From positions 1 to 64,000 of the forward strand of contig NZ_FWFP01000014.1 of the NCBI RefSeq assembly GCF_900172215.1: a stretch of 64,000 nt of DNA, read 5' to 3'. Both the position numbers and the translations under genes were made by a program. This DNA is from Ruegeria meonggei. Its GTDB lineage: Bacteria; Pseudomonadota; Alphaproteobacteria; Rhodobacterales; Rhodobacteraceae. How positions within the stretch are numbered: the first letter of the stretch is position 1; the number at the start of each line of letters is the position of its first letter. Shown in pieces: positions 1-7,525 of the stretch. Under the pieces are notes generated by a model. The model made no database searches and was not told the origin of the DNA. It worked only from the letters and a program-made list of their open reading frames with translations.

Positions 1-37
1 CATCCTTGGGGAAATGACAGCCCTTTAACGAGATCAT
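1..37 (-). CDS. IS6-family transposase, N-terminal fragment at window edge
   Basis: Only the first 12 codons are inside the window, starting at the ATG on the minus strand at 37. The peptide MISLKGCHFPKD matches the usual start of one IS6 transposase subgroup, which precedes the helix-turn-helix region. The catalytic part lies outside the window. It is a different subgroup from the complete IS6 transposase at 3061-3765, whose N-terminus starts MTKPNPF. Confidence 0.5.
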   Translation of the reverse strand, partial: MISLKGCHFPKD

Positions 38-127
38 GCTCAAATAACCTGTTCGGAATTTTTCGACCTGTACAAACCTCAGATCACGCAGGCTCGTCAA
101 CTAGACCCCAGAGTTTGCGACACATCC
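1..127 (-). mobile_element. Left-edge piece of an IS6-family element
   Basis: This is the 5' end of an insertion sequence that continues off the window. Reading the minus strand from 127, the first bases (GGATGTGTCGCAAA) resemble the IS6-family terminal repeat (GGCTCTGTTGCAAA type, 10 of 14 positions). About 90 bases later an ATG at 37-35 opens a frame beginning MISLKGCHFPKD, which resembles the N-terminus of IS6-family transposases. The repeat falls inside the coding frame of a ridA-like gene, so the element appears to have interrupted it. The family call rests on short sequence and the element end is inferred. Confidence 0.55.
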
Positions 128-276
128 TGCACGTTTCCATCCACATCAACAGAGATCTGACCGGAGATATAGAGATAGTCTCCGTCGATCAGATAGGGGG
201 CAAAATTTCCGAGCGGACTTGGGGTGTCCGGAATGACAATGTCAAGTTCGCTTAGTTTTTCTTCAATGCTGCTCAC
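97..276 (-). pseudogene. RidA/YjgF-family gene truncated by IS insertion
   Basis: A GTG at 276 opens a frame on the minus strand that ends at a TGA at 97-99, about 59 codons, where the RidA family normally has 120-155 residues. The peptide contains the typical N-terminal pattern: NFAPYLIDGDYLYISGQ, where the ISGQ block is the family hallmark. RidA enzymes hydrolyse reactive enamine/imine intermediates released by PLP enzymes. Homology seems to stop near 128, exactly where the IS6-like terminal repeat begins, and the last ten or so codons come from the element. The catalytic C-terminal half is absent, so the gene is probably inactive. No in-frame ATG exists upstream before a stop. Confidence 0.6.
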
Positions 277-308
277 GGCTTCATCTTCTCTTGGTTTTTA
301 CTTGTTCT

Positions 309-920
309 CTAAACACTTAGCACCAGCTTAGTAAATCGTTGAATGTCTGCTGATCTGACAGGTCGATGCTGAACAATGACGTGCCAGTAGAGCGGTGCGA
401 TAAACATATCCAGGATCATTTGCCGGTCCGTGTCTTCTGTCAGTTCACCACGCTCAATAGCTCTGTCCAACATAACCATTGCCTGGGCTCGGCGATCCCG
501 CGTCACACTCTCCAGCAATTCTGCTAATTCATCAGAGCGAGCGTGCTCAGCATATAGGTCCGGCAGGATCCGCCTCACAAGCGGATGACGCAGGGTTGCA
601 GCCATTCTGCGCATAAGCCTGGCAACGTCCTTCTCAAAAGATCCTGTATCCGGAATGGGGGTAAGACCAGTGGCTGCTGACTTCACCGCTTCTGTCACCA
701 GTTCAAACTTGGACTTGCTTCGACGATAAAGCGCAGCCTTACCAACACCAGCTCGCGCCGCAATCCGCTCCATGCGAAGCGCTGAATACCCGGTTTCCGC
801 CCATTCTTCGAACAAGGCGCGTTGAATTGCATCCGTCACGGTGTCTTGCAATACGGCAGCCCCGGCAGGCTTCCGACGCGGCCGTTCAGATTTTTTTTCG
901 CCGGAACCCTTGCGTTCCAT
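309..920 (-). CDS. TetR/AcrR-family transcriptional regulator
   Basis: A 203-residue protein with a basic N-terminal tail (residues 1-20), then a TetR-type DNA-binding domain at about 25-75. The recognition helix region reads MERIAARAGVGKAALYRR (residues 50-67). The C-terminal ligand domain is all-helical and typical in length for the family. TetR proteins repress neighbouring genes until a small ligand binds. The gene is divergent from the transporter/SnoaL/NmrA operon starting at 1027, and a short imperfect palindrome lies between them, so that operon is the likely target. The ligand cannot be inferred. Confidence 0.85.
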   Translation of the reverse strand: MERKGSGEKKSERPRRKPAGAAVLQDTVTDAIQRALFEEWAETGYSALRMERIAARAGVGKAALYRRSKSKFELVTEAVKSAATGLTPIPDTGSFEKDVARLMRRMAATLRHPLVRRILPDLYAEHARSDELAELLESVTRDRRAQAMVMLDRAIERGELTEDTDRQMILDMFIAPLYWHVIVQHRPVRSADIQRFTKLVLSV

Positions 921-945
921 CGTGATTCTCCTTTATATAGGACGA

Positions 946-957
946 AACGGTATCGTT
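946..957. promoter_or_regulatory. Candidate TetR operator
   Basis: AACGGTATCGTT is an imperfect palindrome (10 of 12 positions symmetric) in the 106-base gap between the divergent TetR gene and the 1027 operon. Its form fits the short symmetric operators used by this family. The assignment is inferred from position and symmetry only. Confidence 0.35.
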
Positions 958-1026
958 CCAATGCAGTTTGAAGCAAACTTATCGATACTGCAACCTGTTT
1001 TTGGCGACTTATGAAAGGGCGCGAAG

Positions 1027-1488
1027 ATGGATCCGAAAATCGCACTTCTGTGGTTTGCACCTCTGCTTTGCGGAGCCTTGATACCCATCCACGCCGGAAT
1101 GAACGCAGAGCTCAGCCGTGCGGCTGGGCACCCCCTCTGGGCAACCCTGTTGTCGTTTGGAATTTCATTTGTTTGCCTGGTGGGCGGGATCACTTGGCTC
1201 CGTCCAACATTGCCAACCTTGTCATCACTTTATGCGGCTCCTTCCTGGGCGTGGGTAGGAGGTGTGATCGGTGTCATTTACGTGATGGCGACCATGGTTC
1301 TGATCCCACGCTTTGGGGCCGCTGCTTTTATTGCAGCTGTTGTCGCAGGACAAATGACGATGGCACTCATCCTGGACCAGAACGGGCTTCTTGGGAACGC
1401 TCCTCGACCAGCAGACTTCTATCGCATCACTGGTGCTGTGCTGTCGATTGCAGGTGTTCTGATCATGCAGTTTGGAAAAGCATCATGA
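1027..1488 (+). CDS. DMT-family (DUF606/YdcZ-type) membrane transporter
   Basis: A 153-residue hydrophobic protein with five predicted membrane segments, the size of the half-length DUF606/YdcZ group in the drug/metabolite transporter superfamily. The N-terminus (PLLCGALIPIHAGMNAELSR) fits the conserved start of this group, where the motif with an Asn in the first loop is common. Members are thought to export or import small solutes at the inner membrane; substrates are mostly unknown. It is the first gene of a three-gene set with the SnoaL-like (1552) and NmrA-like (2000) genes, divergent from TetR. Confidence 0.8.
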   Translation: MDPKIALLWFAPLLCGALIPIHAGMNAELSRAAGHPLWATLLSFGISFVCLVGGITWLRPTLPTLSSLYAAPSWAWVGGVIGVIYVMATMVLIPRFGAAAFIAAVVAGQMTMALILDQNGLLGNAPRPADFYRITGAVLSIAGVLIMQFGKAS

Positions 1489-1551
1489 CCCAAGCTGCAA
1501 CTCATATCGAAACCCTCCCAACAAGGGATAAACACGAAGTTAGGAGATATC

Positions 1552-2007
1552 ATGTCTGACACTAACACCATACCAAGCTTTGGCGCGATGCTACGCGGCG
1601 CCCTCGGGGATGCAATCATCGCAGATGCGGGTGAGAACTTCCTGGATATGTGTGACGAGGACATTGTGTTCGAGTTTCCATTTAAGCCGGAAGGTTCTGT
1701 GCGAGAGTTACGCGGTCGCGCCGCGATGGAAGCCTATCTACCGAAAGTGGGAGCACTCATTACCTTTGAATCGATGAGCCCCGCAATCACACACCCGTCC
1801 AAAGACGGCGAGACCTTTGTTTTGGAATTCTCCTGTAAGGGCAAAGGCGAAGCCGGGCGCTATGACCAAAACTACATCTCGGTTGTCCAAGTCAGGAACG
1901 GACGCATCGTGCAGTACCGCGACTACTGGAACCCTCTGGTTCTGCTGAATGCGGTCGGAGGCGTCGAAGTTCTGAAATCTAAACTGGGAGACTTTATCGA
2001 TGACTAA
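1552..2007 (+). CDS. SnoaL-like / NTF2-fold protein
   Basis: A 151-residue soluble protein with the alpha-beta cone pattern of NTF2-like proteins: an N-terminal helix and acidic stretch (MCDEDIVFEFPF), then strands ending VQVRNGRIVQYRDYWNPL, which is typical for SnoaL-like members. These act as small cyclases, isomerases or hydrolases, or as binding proteins. A well placed GGAGATATC ribosome site precedes the ATG. The stop overlaps the start of the NmrA-like gene by 8 bases, so the two are likely co-translated and may act on the same substrate. The reaction is unknown. Confidence 0.75.
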   Translation: MSDTNTIPSFGAMLRGALGDAIIADAGENFLDMCDEDIVFEFPFKPEGSVRELRGRAAMEAYLPKVGALITFESMSPAITHPSKDGETFVLEFSCKGKGEAGRYDQNYISVVQVRNGRIVQYRDYWNPLVLLNAVGGVEVLKSKLGDFIDD

Positions 2008-2833
2008 TACCATTCTTGTTACCGGCGGTACCGGAAAAACCGGCAGCCGCGTTGTCGAGCAGTTGAAAGCAAAAGGCGTCTCTCCGCACGTAGGCACACG
2101 TAGCCCAAAGGGTGAAAACGATGCACGCTTTGACTGGAAGGACCCATCGACATTTGATGCCGCGTTCGAAGGCGTCAGAGCTGTTTACCTCGTAGCACCC
2201 ACAGACACCGTGGATTCACTGGGAGCAATGCAGTCCGGCCTTGAGGCGGCGCTTGCCGCAGGCGTCCAGCGTTTCGTTCTGCTCAGTGGTTCTTCACTGG
2301 AAGAAGGCGGTCCAATGATGGGCGCAGTTCATGCCTGGCTGCGCTCCAACGCTCCGGAATGGTCGGTGCTGCGCCCGGCATGGTTCATGCAGAACTTCTC
2401 GGAACTACATCATCGTAATCCGATCCGCGATGAGGCTGCAATCTACACGGCGACTGATGACGGCCGGATTGGCTTTATCGATGCTGGCGACATCGCTGCC
2501 TGTGCCGCCGCTTTGCTGGTTGCAGGTACGGTCGAAAATACCGACTACATCCTCACCGGTCCCGAAGCTATTTCCTATGATGTGGTTGCTGAGACACTGA
2601 CCTACCAACTCGGGCGCCAGATCAGCCACGACAGATTGACCGTCGATGAACTGGCAGAGCGTCATCAAAGCCTCGGATTGCCGGAAGAGTATGCAAGGGC
2701 ACTGGCCGCAATGGACGGTGCTATTGCAGCAGGCGCAGAAGACCGTGTCACTGATAACGTCCAGAAGCTGACCGGAAAGGTTCCGGCTTCAATCGTCGAG
2801 TTCGTTCAACAGAACATTGAAGCCTGGAAATAA
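2000..2833 (+). CDS. NmrA-like NAD(P)-binding oxidoreductase/sensor
   Basis: A 277-residue atypical short-chain dehydrogenase. The Rossmann glycine motif GGTGKTG is at residues 9-15, and later blocks (RFVLLSGSS, WSVLRPAWFMQNF) match the NmrA/TMR group, which lacks the standard Tyr-x-x-x-Lys pair and acts as a redox sensor or as a quinone/ketone reductase. The gene overlaps the SnoaL-like gene upstream and is followed by the accessory gap before the IS6 element. Together with the TetR regulator this looks like a small detoxification or sensing cassette; the substrate is unknown. Confidence 0.8.
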   Translation: MTNTILVTGGTGKTGSRVVEQLKAKGVSPHVGTRSPKGENDARFDWKDPSTFDAAFEGVRAVYLVAPTDTVDSLGAMQSGLEAALAAGVQRFVLLSGSSLEEGGPMMGAVHAWLRSNAPEWSVLRPAWFMQNFSELHHRNPIRDEAAIYTATDDGRIGFIDAGDIAACAAALLVAGTVENTDYILTGPEAISYDVVAETLTYQLGRQISHDRLTVDELAERHQSLGLPEEYARALAAMDGAIAAGAEDRVTDNVQKLTGKVPASIVEFVQQNIEAWK

Positions 2834-3003
2834 CAATCGAGCAGGTAAGTAGCCACCTACTAGCCAAAAGTCCTCAGGCCTGAAAATAGGCCGGCTTGCG
2901 TGGCCAAAACGACATCCAAAATTGTCACAGAATATTGCTCCGTTTGTCGGGTTGGTGATCTGGAATAAAGTCGTCGCATTTGCACTTCGCTTATTCTTCG
3001 AAC

Positions 3004-3818
3004 GGTTCTGTCAGAGCAAAGTCGCTTGAGCCGGGCAGGGCGTTTTCGTAGCCTCACCGGATGACCAAACCTAACCCATTTCGCTATTTCAAAACGAGCC
3101 GAGAGATAATCCGTCTGGCGGTTATGCTGTATGTTCGTTTCCCGCTGTCGCTTCGCAATGTCGAAGGCTTGCTGCACGAACGCGGCATCGATGTCAGCCA
3201 TGAAGCGGTGAGATACCGGTGGCACCGGTTCGGCCCGATGTTTGCGTCCGAGATCCCAAAGCGACGGATTGAAGGGATGAAATCCAGCCGGTGGCGGTGG
3301 CATCTGGACGAGATGTTCGTGAAGATCAACGGTGAGCAACGTTACCTTTGGCGGGCCGTCGATCATGAAGGCGAAGTCTTGGAAAGCTTCGTCACGAAGA
3401 CCCGTGATAAGAAGGCCGCATTGAAATTCTTAAAGAAGGCAATGCGTAAGCATTGTTGCGCGGAGGTGTTCGTCACGGATCTGCTGCGGTCCTATGGCGC
3501 CGCGCTGAAGGAGATCGGCACCGCGCGAAGGCAAGAATCAGGCCGCTGGTTGAACAATAGAGCGGAGAACTCACACCTGCCGTTTCGACGACGAGAACGG
3601 GAGATGCTTCGCTTCCGGCGAATGCGAAGTTTGCAGAAATTCGCCGCCGTCCACGCATCCGTTTACAACCACTTTAATCAGGAACGCAGGCTTTCAACTC
3701 GAACGAATTTCAAACTCAACCGCGCCGCCGCTCTCGCTGAGTGGCGCGGTTTCGGTGCGGCATAAAGGGCAGTCATATTGTCCTTGCAGAGACGAGTTCG
3801 AATTGGTCTGACAGCACC
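3004..3818 (+). mobile_element. Complete IS6-family insertion sequence
   Basis: The element is 815 bp, the usual IS6 size. Its terminal inverted repeats are GGTTCTGTCAGAGCAAA at 3004-3020 and, on the opposite strand, GGTGCTGTCAGACCAAT at 3818-3802, matching at 14 of 17 positions. One transposase gene fills it. The 8 bases outside each end (CTTCGAAC on the left, AAAGGCCA on the right) do not match, so no target duplication is visible. That suggests the flanks were rearranged after insertion, for example by IS-mediated deletion. Confidence 0.85.
3061..3765 (+). CDS. IS6-family transposase
   Basis: A 234-residue DDE transposase, full length for IS6. Order: N-terminal helix-turn-helix (about residues 25-60, with RGIDVSHEAVRYRWHRFGPM), first catalytic Asp in WHLDEMF (D83), second Asp in VFVTDLLRSYGAAL (D140), and the glutamate block NNRAENSHLPFRRRE (E169 the likely catalytic residue). 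All three are present, so the enzyme appears intact. IS6 elements move by replicative cointegrate formation and often join unrelated DNA segments, which fits the patchwork around it. Confidence 0.93.
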   Translation: MTKPNPFRYFKTSREIIRLAVMLYVRFPLSLRNVEGLLHERGIDVSHEAVRYRWHRFGPMFASEIPKRRIEGMKSSRWRWHLDEMFVKINGEQRYLWRAVDHEGEVLESFVTKTRDKKAALKFLKKAMRKHCCAEVFVTDLLRSYGAALKEIGTARRQESGRWLNNRAENSHLPFRRREREMLRFRRMRSLQKFAAVHASVYNHFNQERRLSTRTNFKLNRAAALAEWRGFGAA

Positions 3819-3976
3819 AAAGGCCAGGCTGCCCAGACTTCGGCACTTATGCGCCCTGCTGATCAACGCAATCTGGCATTTGTGGTATGTCCGTTTCGTC
3901 AATTCACCGAGCTTGCTATCTGAGCCGGGCAGCGATCGAAATACACAGGCCTGACCCAAATCTTTGCAACGGAACC
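3819..3976 (-). repeat. Possible remnant of an older insertion sequence
   Basis: On the minus strand the block starts with GGTTCCGTTGCAAAGATTTG (3976-3957), which looks like an IS terminal repeat of the GGnTTCGTTGCA type seen in IS5- and IS6-family elements. About 150 bases follow without an intact gene and then the complete IS6 element begins. The simplest reading is an old IS cut by the newer one. The family cannot be fixed by eye and the call is tentative. Confidence 0.35.
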
Positions 3977-4076
3977 ACTGGCAAAACCACAATGCCACCT
4001 TGACACCGCAGGTCTTTCATCACTAAATTTGTCAATAGTTACCGCGCGACATGTTAAAACTTGGTGTGAGGAAAGT

Positions 4077-5105
4077 TTGCAACGTAAAATCCGAAATATG
4101 GAAGAATTTGCGGCTATCAGTGGGATTTCTCGCCCCACCGTCTCGAAGTACTTCAACGACCCCGAGAGCGTGCGCGTTTCCACGAGAAAAAAGATTGAAG
4201 CAGCGCTGGAAGAATACGACTACCATCCGAACGTTTTTGCGATGAACCAGAACCGGCGCACCACAAAGAATATCGGCGTTGTGGTACCCAATTTGGCTGA
4301 CCCTTTCTTTTCCGAGATCGGCAGGCGCGTGGAGCTTGCGTGTATTAAGGCCGGTTACAGTCCGATTTTGCTCAGTTCTCACGGTAATCCGGACATGGAG
4401 CGAGACAACCTTAATTCGCTGAAGTCCCTGAAACCTGCCGGTGTCTTGCTGGCACCGTTTGGCAGGCTGTCTGACAAAGACGCCGTTAAGGCATTTGACG
4501 CGGATATTCCGGTCGTCTTGTTTGATGCCAACATGCACGATGTTGGAAGGGCATTTGTTGGCACCGATCATTTTCAGAGCGTGGATCTGATGGTTGAGTA
4601 CCTCTGCCGTAGCGGCGAGCCGCCTTGTTTCTTCGAAATGAAAAATCCTCTGAATCCGAACGCCAACAAGCACAGACAAGCTTACATCGAAAGCATGGAG
4701 CGGCACGGCCAAACGCCGAACATTTATCAGGTCAGCGGAAACGGCTGGGATTTCGAAGAAATTGGAAAAGCCGAAGGTGACCGGCTTTTGTCTGAAGGAG
4801 CATTCAAAACCAACACGATCCTGTGTAGCAATGATCGTTTTGCCATTGGTCTTCTGTCAGCCGCCTACGGCCTTGGCTTCAACGTAGGTCATGGTCCGGA
4901 GTGCAATCTCCGGATTGCGGGTCACGACGATCACCCGTTTTCCCGTTTCACATGCCCTCCTCTGACAACAATCGCGCAGGATTATGAAGCAATCGCGAAT
5001 CGGTCAGTCTCTACGTTGTTTGCATTGTTCGAAAAGAGAGAAAGCCCTCCAGAAAGGCAAGAAACGCTGTTTGAAGGCCGTCTGATCATGCGGGAATCAG
5101 CCTAA
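4077..5105 (+). CDS. LacI-family repressor of the polyol operon
   Basis: The DNA-binding domain is at the N-terminus (EEFAAISGISRPTVSKYFND), with the LacI pattern SRPTVSKYFN, followed by the hinge region and a periplasmic-binding-protein-like effector domain (NIGVVVPNLADPFFSEI onward). The TTG at 4077 is chosen because a GAGGAAAG ribosome site sits just before it and the helix-turn-helix then starts a few residues in; ATG 4098 and TTG 4029 are alternatives. It lies directly upstream of, and in the same direction as, the smo operon, with a perfect palindrome between them. Probable role: repression relieved by a polyol or its oxidation product. Confidence 0.88.
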   Translation: MQRKIRNMEEFAAISGISRPTVSKYFNDPESVRVSTRKKIEAALEEYDYHPNVFAMNQNRRTTKNIGVVVPNLADPFFSEIGRRVELACIKAGYSPILLSSHGNPDMERDNLNSLKSLKPAGVLLAPFGRLSDKDAVKAFDADIPVVLFDANMHDVGRAFVGTDHFQSVDLMVEYLCRSGEPPCFFEMKNPLNPNANKHRQAYIESMERHGQTPNIYQVSGNGWDFEEIGKAEGDRLLSEGAFKTNTILCSNDRFAIGLLSAAYGLGFNVGHGPECNLRIAGHDDHPFSRFTCPPLTTIAQDYEAIANRSVSTLFALFEKRESPPERQETLFEGRLIMRESA

Positions 5106-5136
5106 GCTCCTAATAATATAACAGAATGACCTTAAC

Positions 5137-5150
5137 TTTACGCGCGTAAA
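5137..5150. promoter_or_regulatory. Perfect 14-bp palindrome, candidate LacI-family operator
   Basis: TTTACGCGCGTAAA is a perfect inverted repeat centred on a CG step, the usual symmetry of LacI/GalR operators. It lies between the regulator gene and the substrate-binding protein gene. A possible promoter follows at once: TTGACT at 5158-5163 and TAGGAT at 5182-5187, 18 bases apart. Being just upstream of the -35 box, the site could serve for repression or activation. Confidence 0.55.
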
Positions 5151-5220
5151 TTTATAATTGACTTCGCGTTGAGAATACGACTAGGATCAATGTCACTATC
5201 CAACGAGGAGGAGAATTCGG

Positions 5221-6528
5221 ATGTCTTTCAAAAAGGCTCTATGTGCAGCGACGGCAATGACTCTCGTCACTGCGAGTGGTGCATTAGCAGAGAATCTTGT
5301 CATTGCCACAGTGAACAATGGCGACATGATCCGCATGCAAGGTCTGACCCAAGACTTTACTGACAAGACGGGTCATACGGTCGAATGGGTCACGCTCGAA
5401 GAAAACGTTCTGCGTCAGCGCGTTACCACGGATATCGCCGCGAAGGGCGGTTCTTTCGACATTATGACCATCGGCATGTATGAAACTCCGATCTGGGGCG
5501 CCAATGGCTGGCTTGTCCCGCTGGACGATCTGTCTGCCGAATACAACGCAGATGACATCTTGCCAGCCATGCGTGCTGGTCTGAGTCACGACGGCACAAT
5601 GTATGCAGCACCGTTCTACGGTGAAAGCTCTATGATCATGTATCGCACCGACCTGATGGAAAAGGCCGGTCTGGAAATGCCCGACGCGCCTACTTGGCAG
5701 TTCATCCGTGAAGCCGCTGCAGCCATGACCGACCGCGACAACGACATCAACGGAATTTGCCTACGCGGCAAGGCAGGTTGGGGTGAAGGTGGTGCATTTA
5801 TCACGGTTACTGCAAACTCCTTCGGTGCACGCTGGTTCGATGAAGACTGGAATGCTCAATTCGATCAGCCTGAATGGGCTGACGCGCTAAACTTCTTCGT
5901 CGGCATGATGGAAGAATCCGGCCCGACAGGTTATGCGACCAACGGTTTCAACGAGAACCTGAACCTGTTTCAGCAGGGCAAATGCGGCATGTGGATCGAT
6001 GCGACTGTAGCTGCGTCCTTCGTGACCAATCCAGACGACTCGACTGTTGCTGACAAGGTAGGTTTCGCGCTTGCCCCAAATAGCGAGGGTGTCGATAGGA
6101 AAGCAAACTGGCTCTGGGCCTGGGCACTGGCGGTACCAGCCGGTACGCAAAAAGAAGATGCCGCGAAGCAATTCATCGAGTGGGCCACATCGACCGACTA
6201 TATCGAACTGGTTGCAGAAAACGAAGGTTGGGCCAACGTGCCTCCGGGTGCGCGTACATCGCTGTACGAAAACCCCAACTATCAGGCGGTTCCCTTCGCA
6301 CAGAAGACGCTGGACTCGATCCTTGCAGCAGATCCAACGAACCCGACCGTCAAGCCCGTACCTTATGTTGGTGTTCAGTTCGTCGCAATCCCGGAATTCG
6401 CAGGTATTGCAACCGAAGTGAGCCAGGAATTCTCGGCCGTATATGCGGGTCAGCAGACTGTGGATGAAGCGCTTGCCAAAGCCCAGGCGCTGACAAACGA
6501 CGCTATGGAAGCAGCTGGCTACCGCTAA
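5221..6528 (+). CDS. smoE: Polyol ABC transporter substrate-binding protein (SmoE-like)
   Basis: A 435-residue periplasmic binding protein. Residues 1-23 form a signal peptide ending GALA before ENLVIATVNN. The mature part is an extracellular solute-binding protein of the family-1 sugar type (residue pattern GSFDIMTIGMYETPIW, YAAPFYGESSMIMYRTDLME). A strong GAGGAGGAG ribosome site precedes the ATG. It is the first gene of an operon in the order binding protein, two permeases, ATPase, SDR dehydrogenase, mannitol dehydrogenase, which is the smoEFGKS-mtlK order known for sorbitol/mannitol use in Rhodobacter sphaeroides. The substrate is inferred from this context. Confidence 0.85.
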   Translation: MSFKKALCAATAMTLVTASGALAENLVIATVNNGDMIRMQGLTQDFTDKTGHTVEWVTLEENVLRQRVTTDIAAKGGSFDIMTIGMYETPIWGANGWLVPLDDLSAEYNADDILPAMRAGLSHDGTMYAAPFYGESSMIMYRTDLMEKAGLEMPDAPTWQFIREAAAAMTDRDNDINGICLRGKAGWGEGGAFITVTANSFGARWFDEDWNAQFDQPEWADALNFFVGMMEESGPTGYATNGFNENLNLFQQGKCGMWIDATVAASFVTNPDDSTVADKVGFALAPNSEGVDRKANWLWAWALAVPAGTQKEDAAKQFIEWATSTDYIELVAENEGWANVPPGARTSLYENPNYQAVPFAQKTLDSILAADPTNPTVKPVPYVGVQFVAIPEFAGIATEVSQEFSAVYAGQQTVDEALAKAQALTNDAMEAAGYR

Positions 6529-6648
6529 GTTTCCATCTTTCTCGGGGAGTGCACCTCTCCCATGTGCTTCCCGAGACTCTGACATTCTTCTACGATCGTA
6601 GCACTGTTCCAGATGGCCTTATGGCGATCAACAGAGGAGGTATGCCCG

Positions 6649-7515
6649 ATGGCAACCAAACATTCCCGATCAGCGGCACGGCTTATGATGGCCCCAGCGG
6701 TCATCTTGCTCCTCGGCTGGATGCTCGTCCCCCTGATCATGACACTAATGTTTTCATTCAAGAAATACCTGCCATTGCGTGGTGGCGATCTTGGATGGGT
6801 CGGCTTCGAAAACTACGTACGCTTCGTGAGTTCAAGCGCTTTTTGGCCTTCGGTTGGAGCTACTCTAACTATCGTCGGCGGCGTCCTGTTGATCACAATT
6901 TTCTTTGGTGTTCTCTTGGCAATTCTGTTGAACCAGCCTATGTGGGGACAAGGCGTCGTACGCATTCTGGTCATCGCTCCCTTCTTTGTCATGCCAACCG
7001 TGTCAGCGCTGGTATGGAAGAACATGTTCATGGATCCGGTGAATGGCCTGTTCGCCCATCTTTGGCGCTTTTTCGGGGCCGAGCCGATCTCATGGCTGTC
7101 TCAGGCATCTTTGCCTTCGATTGTCATGATCGTATCCTGGCAGTGGCTTCCCTTCGCCACACTGATCCTACTAACAGCAATCCAGTCCCTGGATGGAGAA
7201 CAGCTTGAGGCCGCTGAAATGGATGGGGCGCCCCCGCTGAAGCGGTTCGGATACATCACACTGCCGCACCTCAGCCGGGCGATTACGATCGTGCTTCTTA
7301 TTCAGACGATTTTCCTTCTTGCAATCTTTGCCGAGATTTTCGTCACCACCGGAGGCGCCTTTGGAACTCGCACACTTACCTACCTGATCTTCCAACGTGT
7401 TCTTGAAAGTCAGAACGTCGGCCTCGGCTCCGCCGGTGGTGTCTATGCAATCATTCTCGCCAATATCGTTGCGATCTTCCTGATGCGCATCGTTGGCAAG
7501 AATCTGGACGCGTGA
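6649..7515 (+). CDS. smoF: Polyol ABC transporter permease (SmoF-like)
   Basis: A 288-residue inner-membrane permease with six predicted helices. The cytoplasmic EAA loop that docks the ATPase is visible as QLEAAEMDGAPPLKRFGYI. The ATG at 6649 is chosen because GAGGAGG at 6634-6640 stands 8 bases before it; the ATG at 6613 would lack a ribosome site. The next gene begins 10 bases after its stop. It pairs with SmoG to form the transmembrane channel for the polyol delivered by SmoE. Confidence 0.88.
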   Translation: MATKHSRSAARLMMAPAVILLLGWMLVPLIMTLMFSFKKYLPLRGGDLGWVGFENYVRFVSSSAFWPSVGATLTIVGGVLLITIFFGVLLAILLNQPMWGQGVVRILVIAPFFVMPTVSALVWKNMFMDPVNGLFAHLWRFFGAEPISWLSQASLPSIVMIVSWQWLPFATLILLTAIQSLDGEQLEAAEMDGAPPLKRFGYITLPHLSRAITIVLLIQTIFLLAIFAEIFVTTGGAFGTRTLTYLIFQRVLESQNVGLGSAGGVYAIILANIVAIFLMRIVGKNLDA

Positions 7516-7525
7516 GGAGGAAAAA

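Noticed and set aside
933..1193. Minus-strand frame overlapping the DMT transporter start
   Set aside because: It is antisense to the transporter gene and lacks any family pattern.
1..3818. The two IS6-type elements as the ends of one composite transposon
   Set aside because: The N-termini of the two transposases (MISLKGCHFPKD and MTKPNPF) and their terminal repeats belong to different subgroups, so they are not copies of the same element.
3678..3998. Minus-strand 106-codon frame across the IS6 end
   Set aside because: It crosses the inverted repeat of the IS and reads through the reverse strand of the transposase, so it is a frame by chance.
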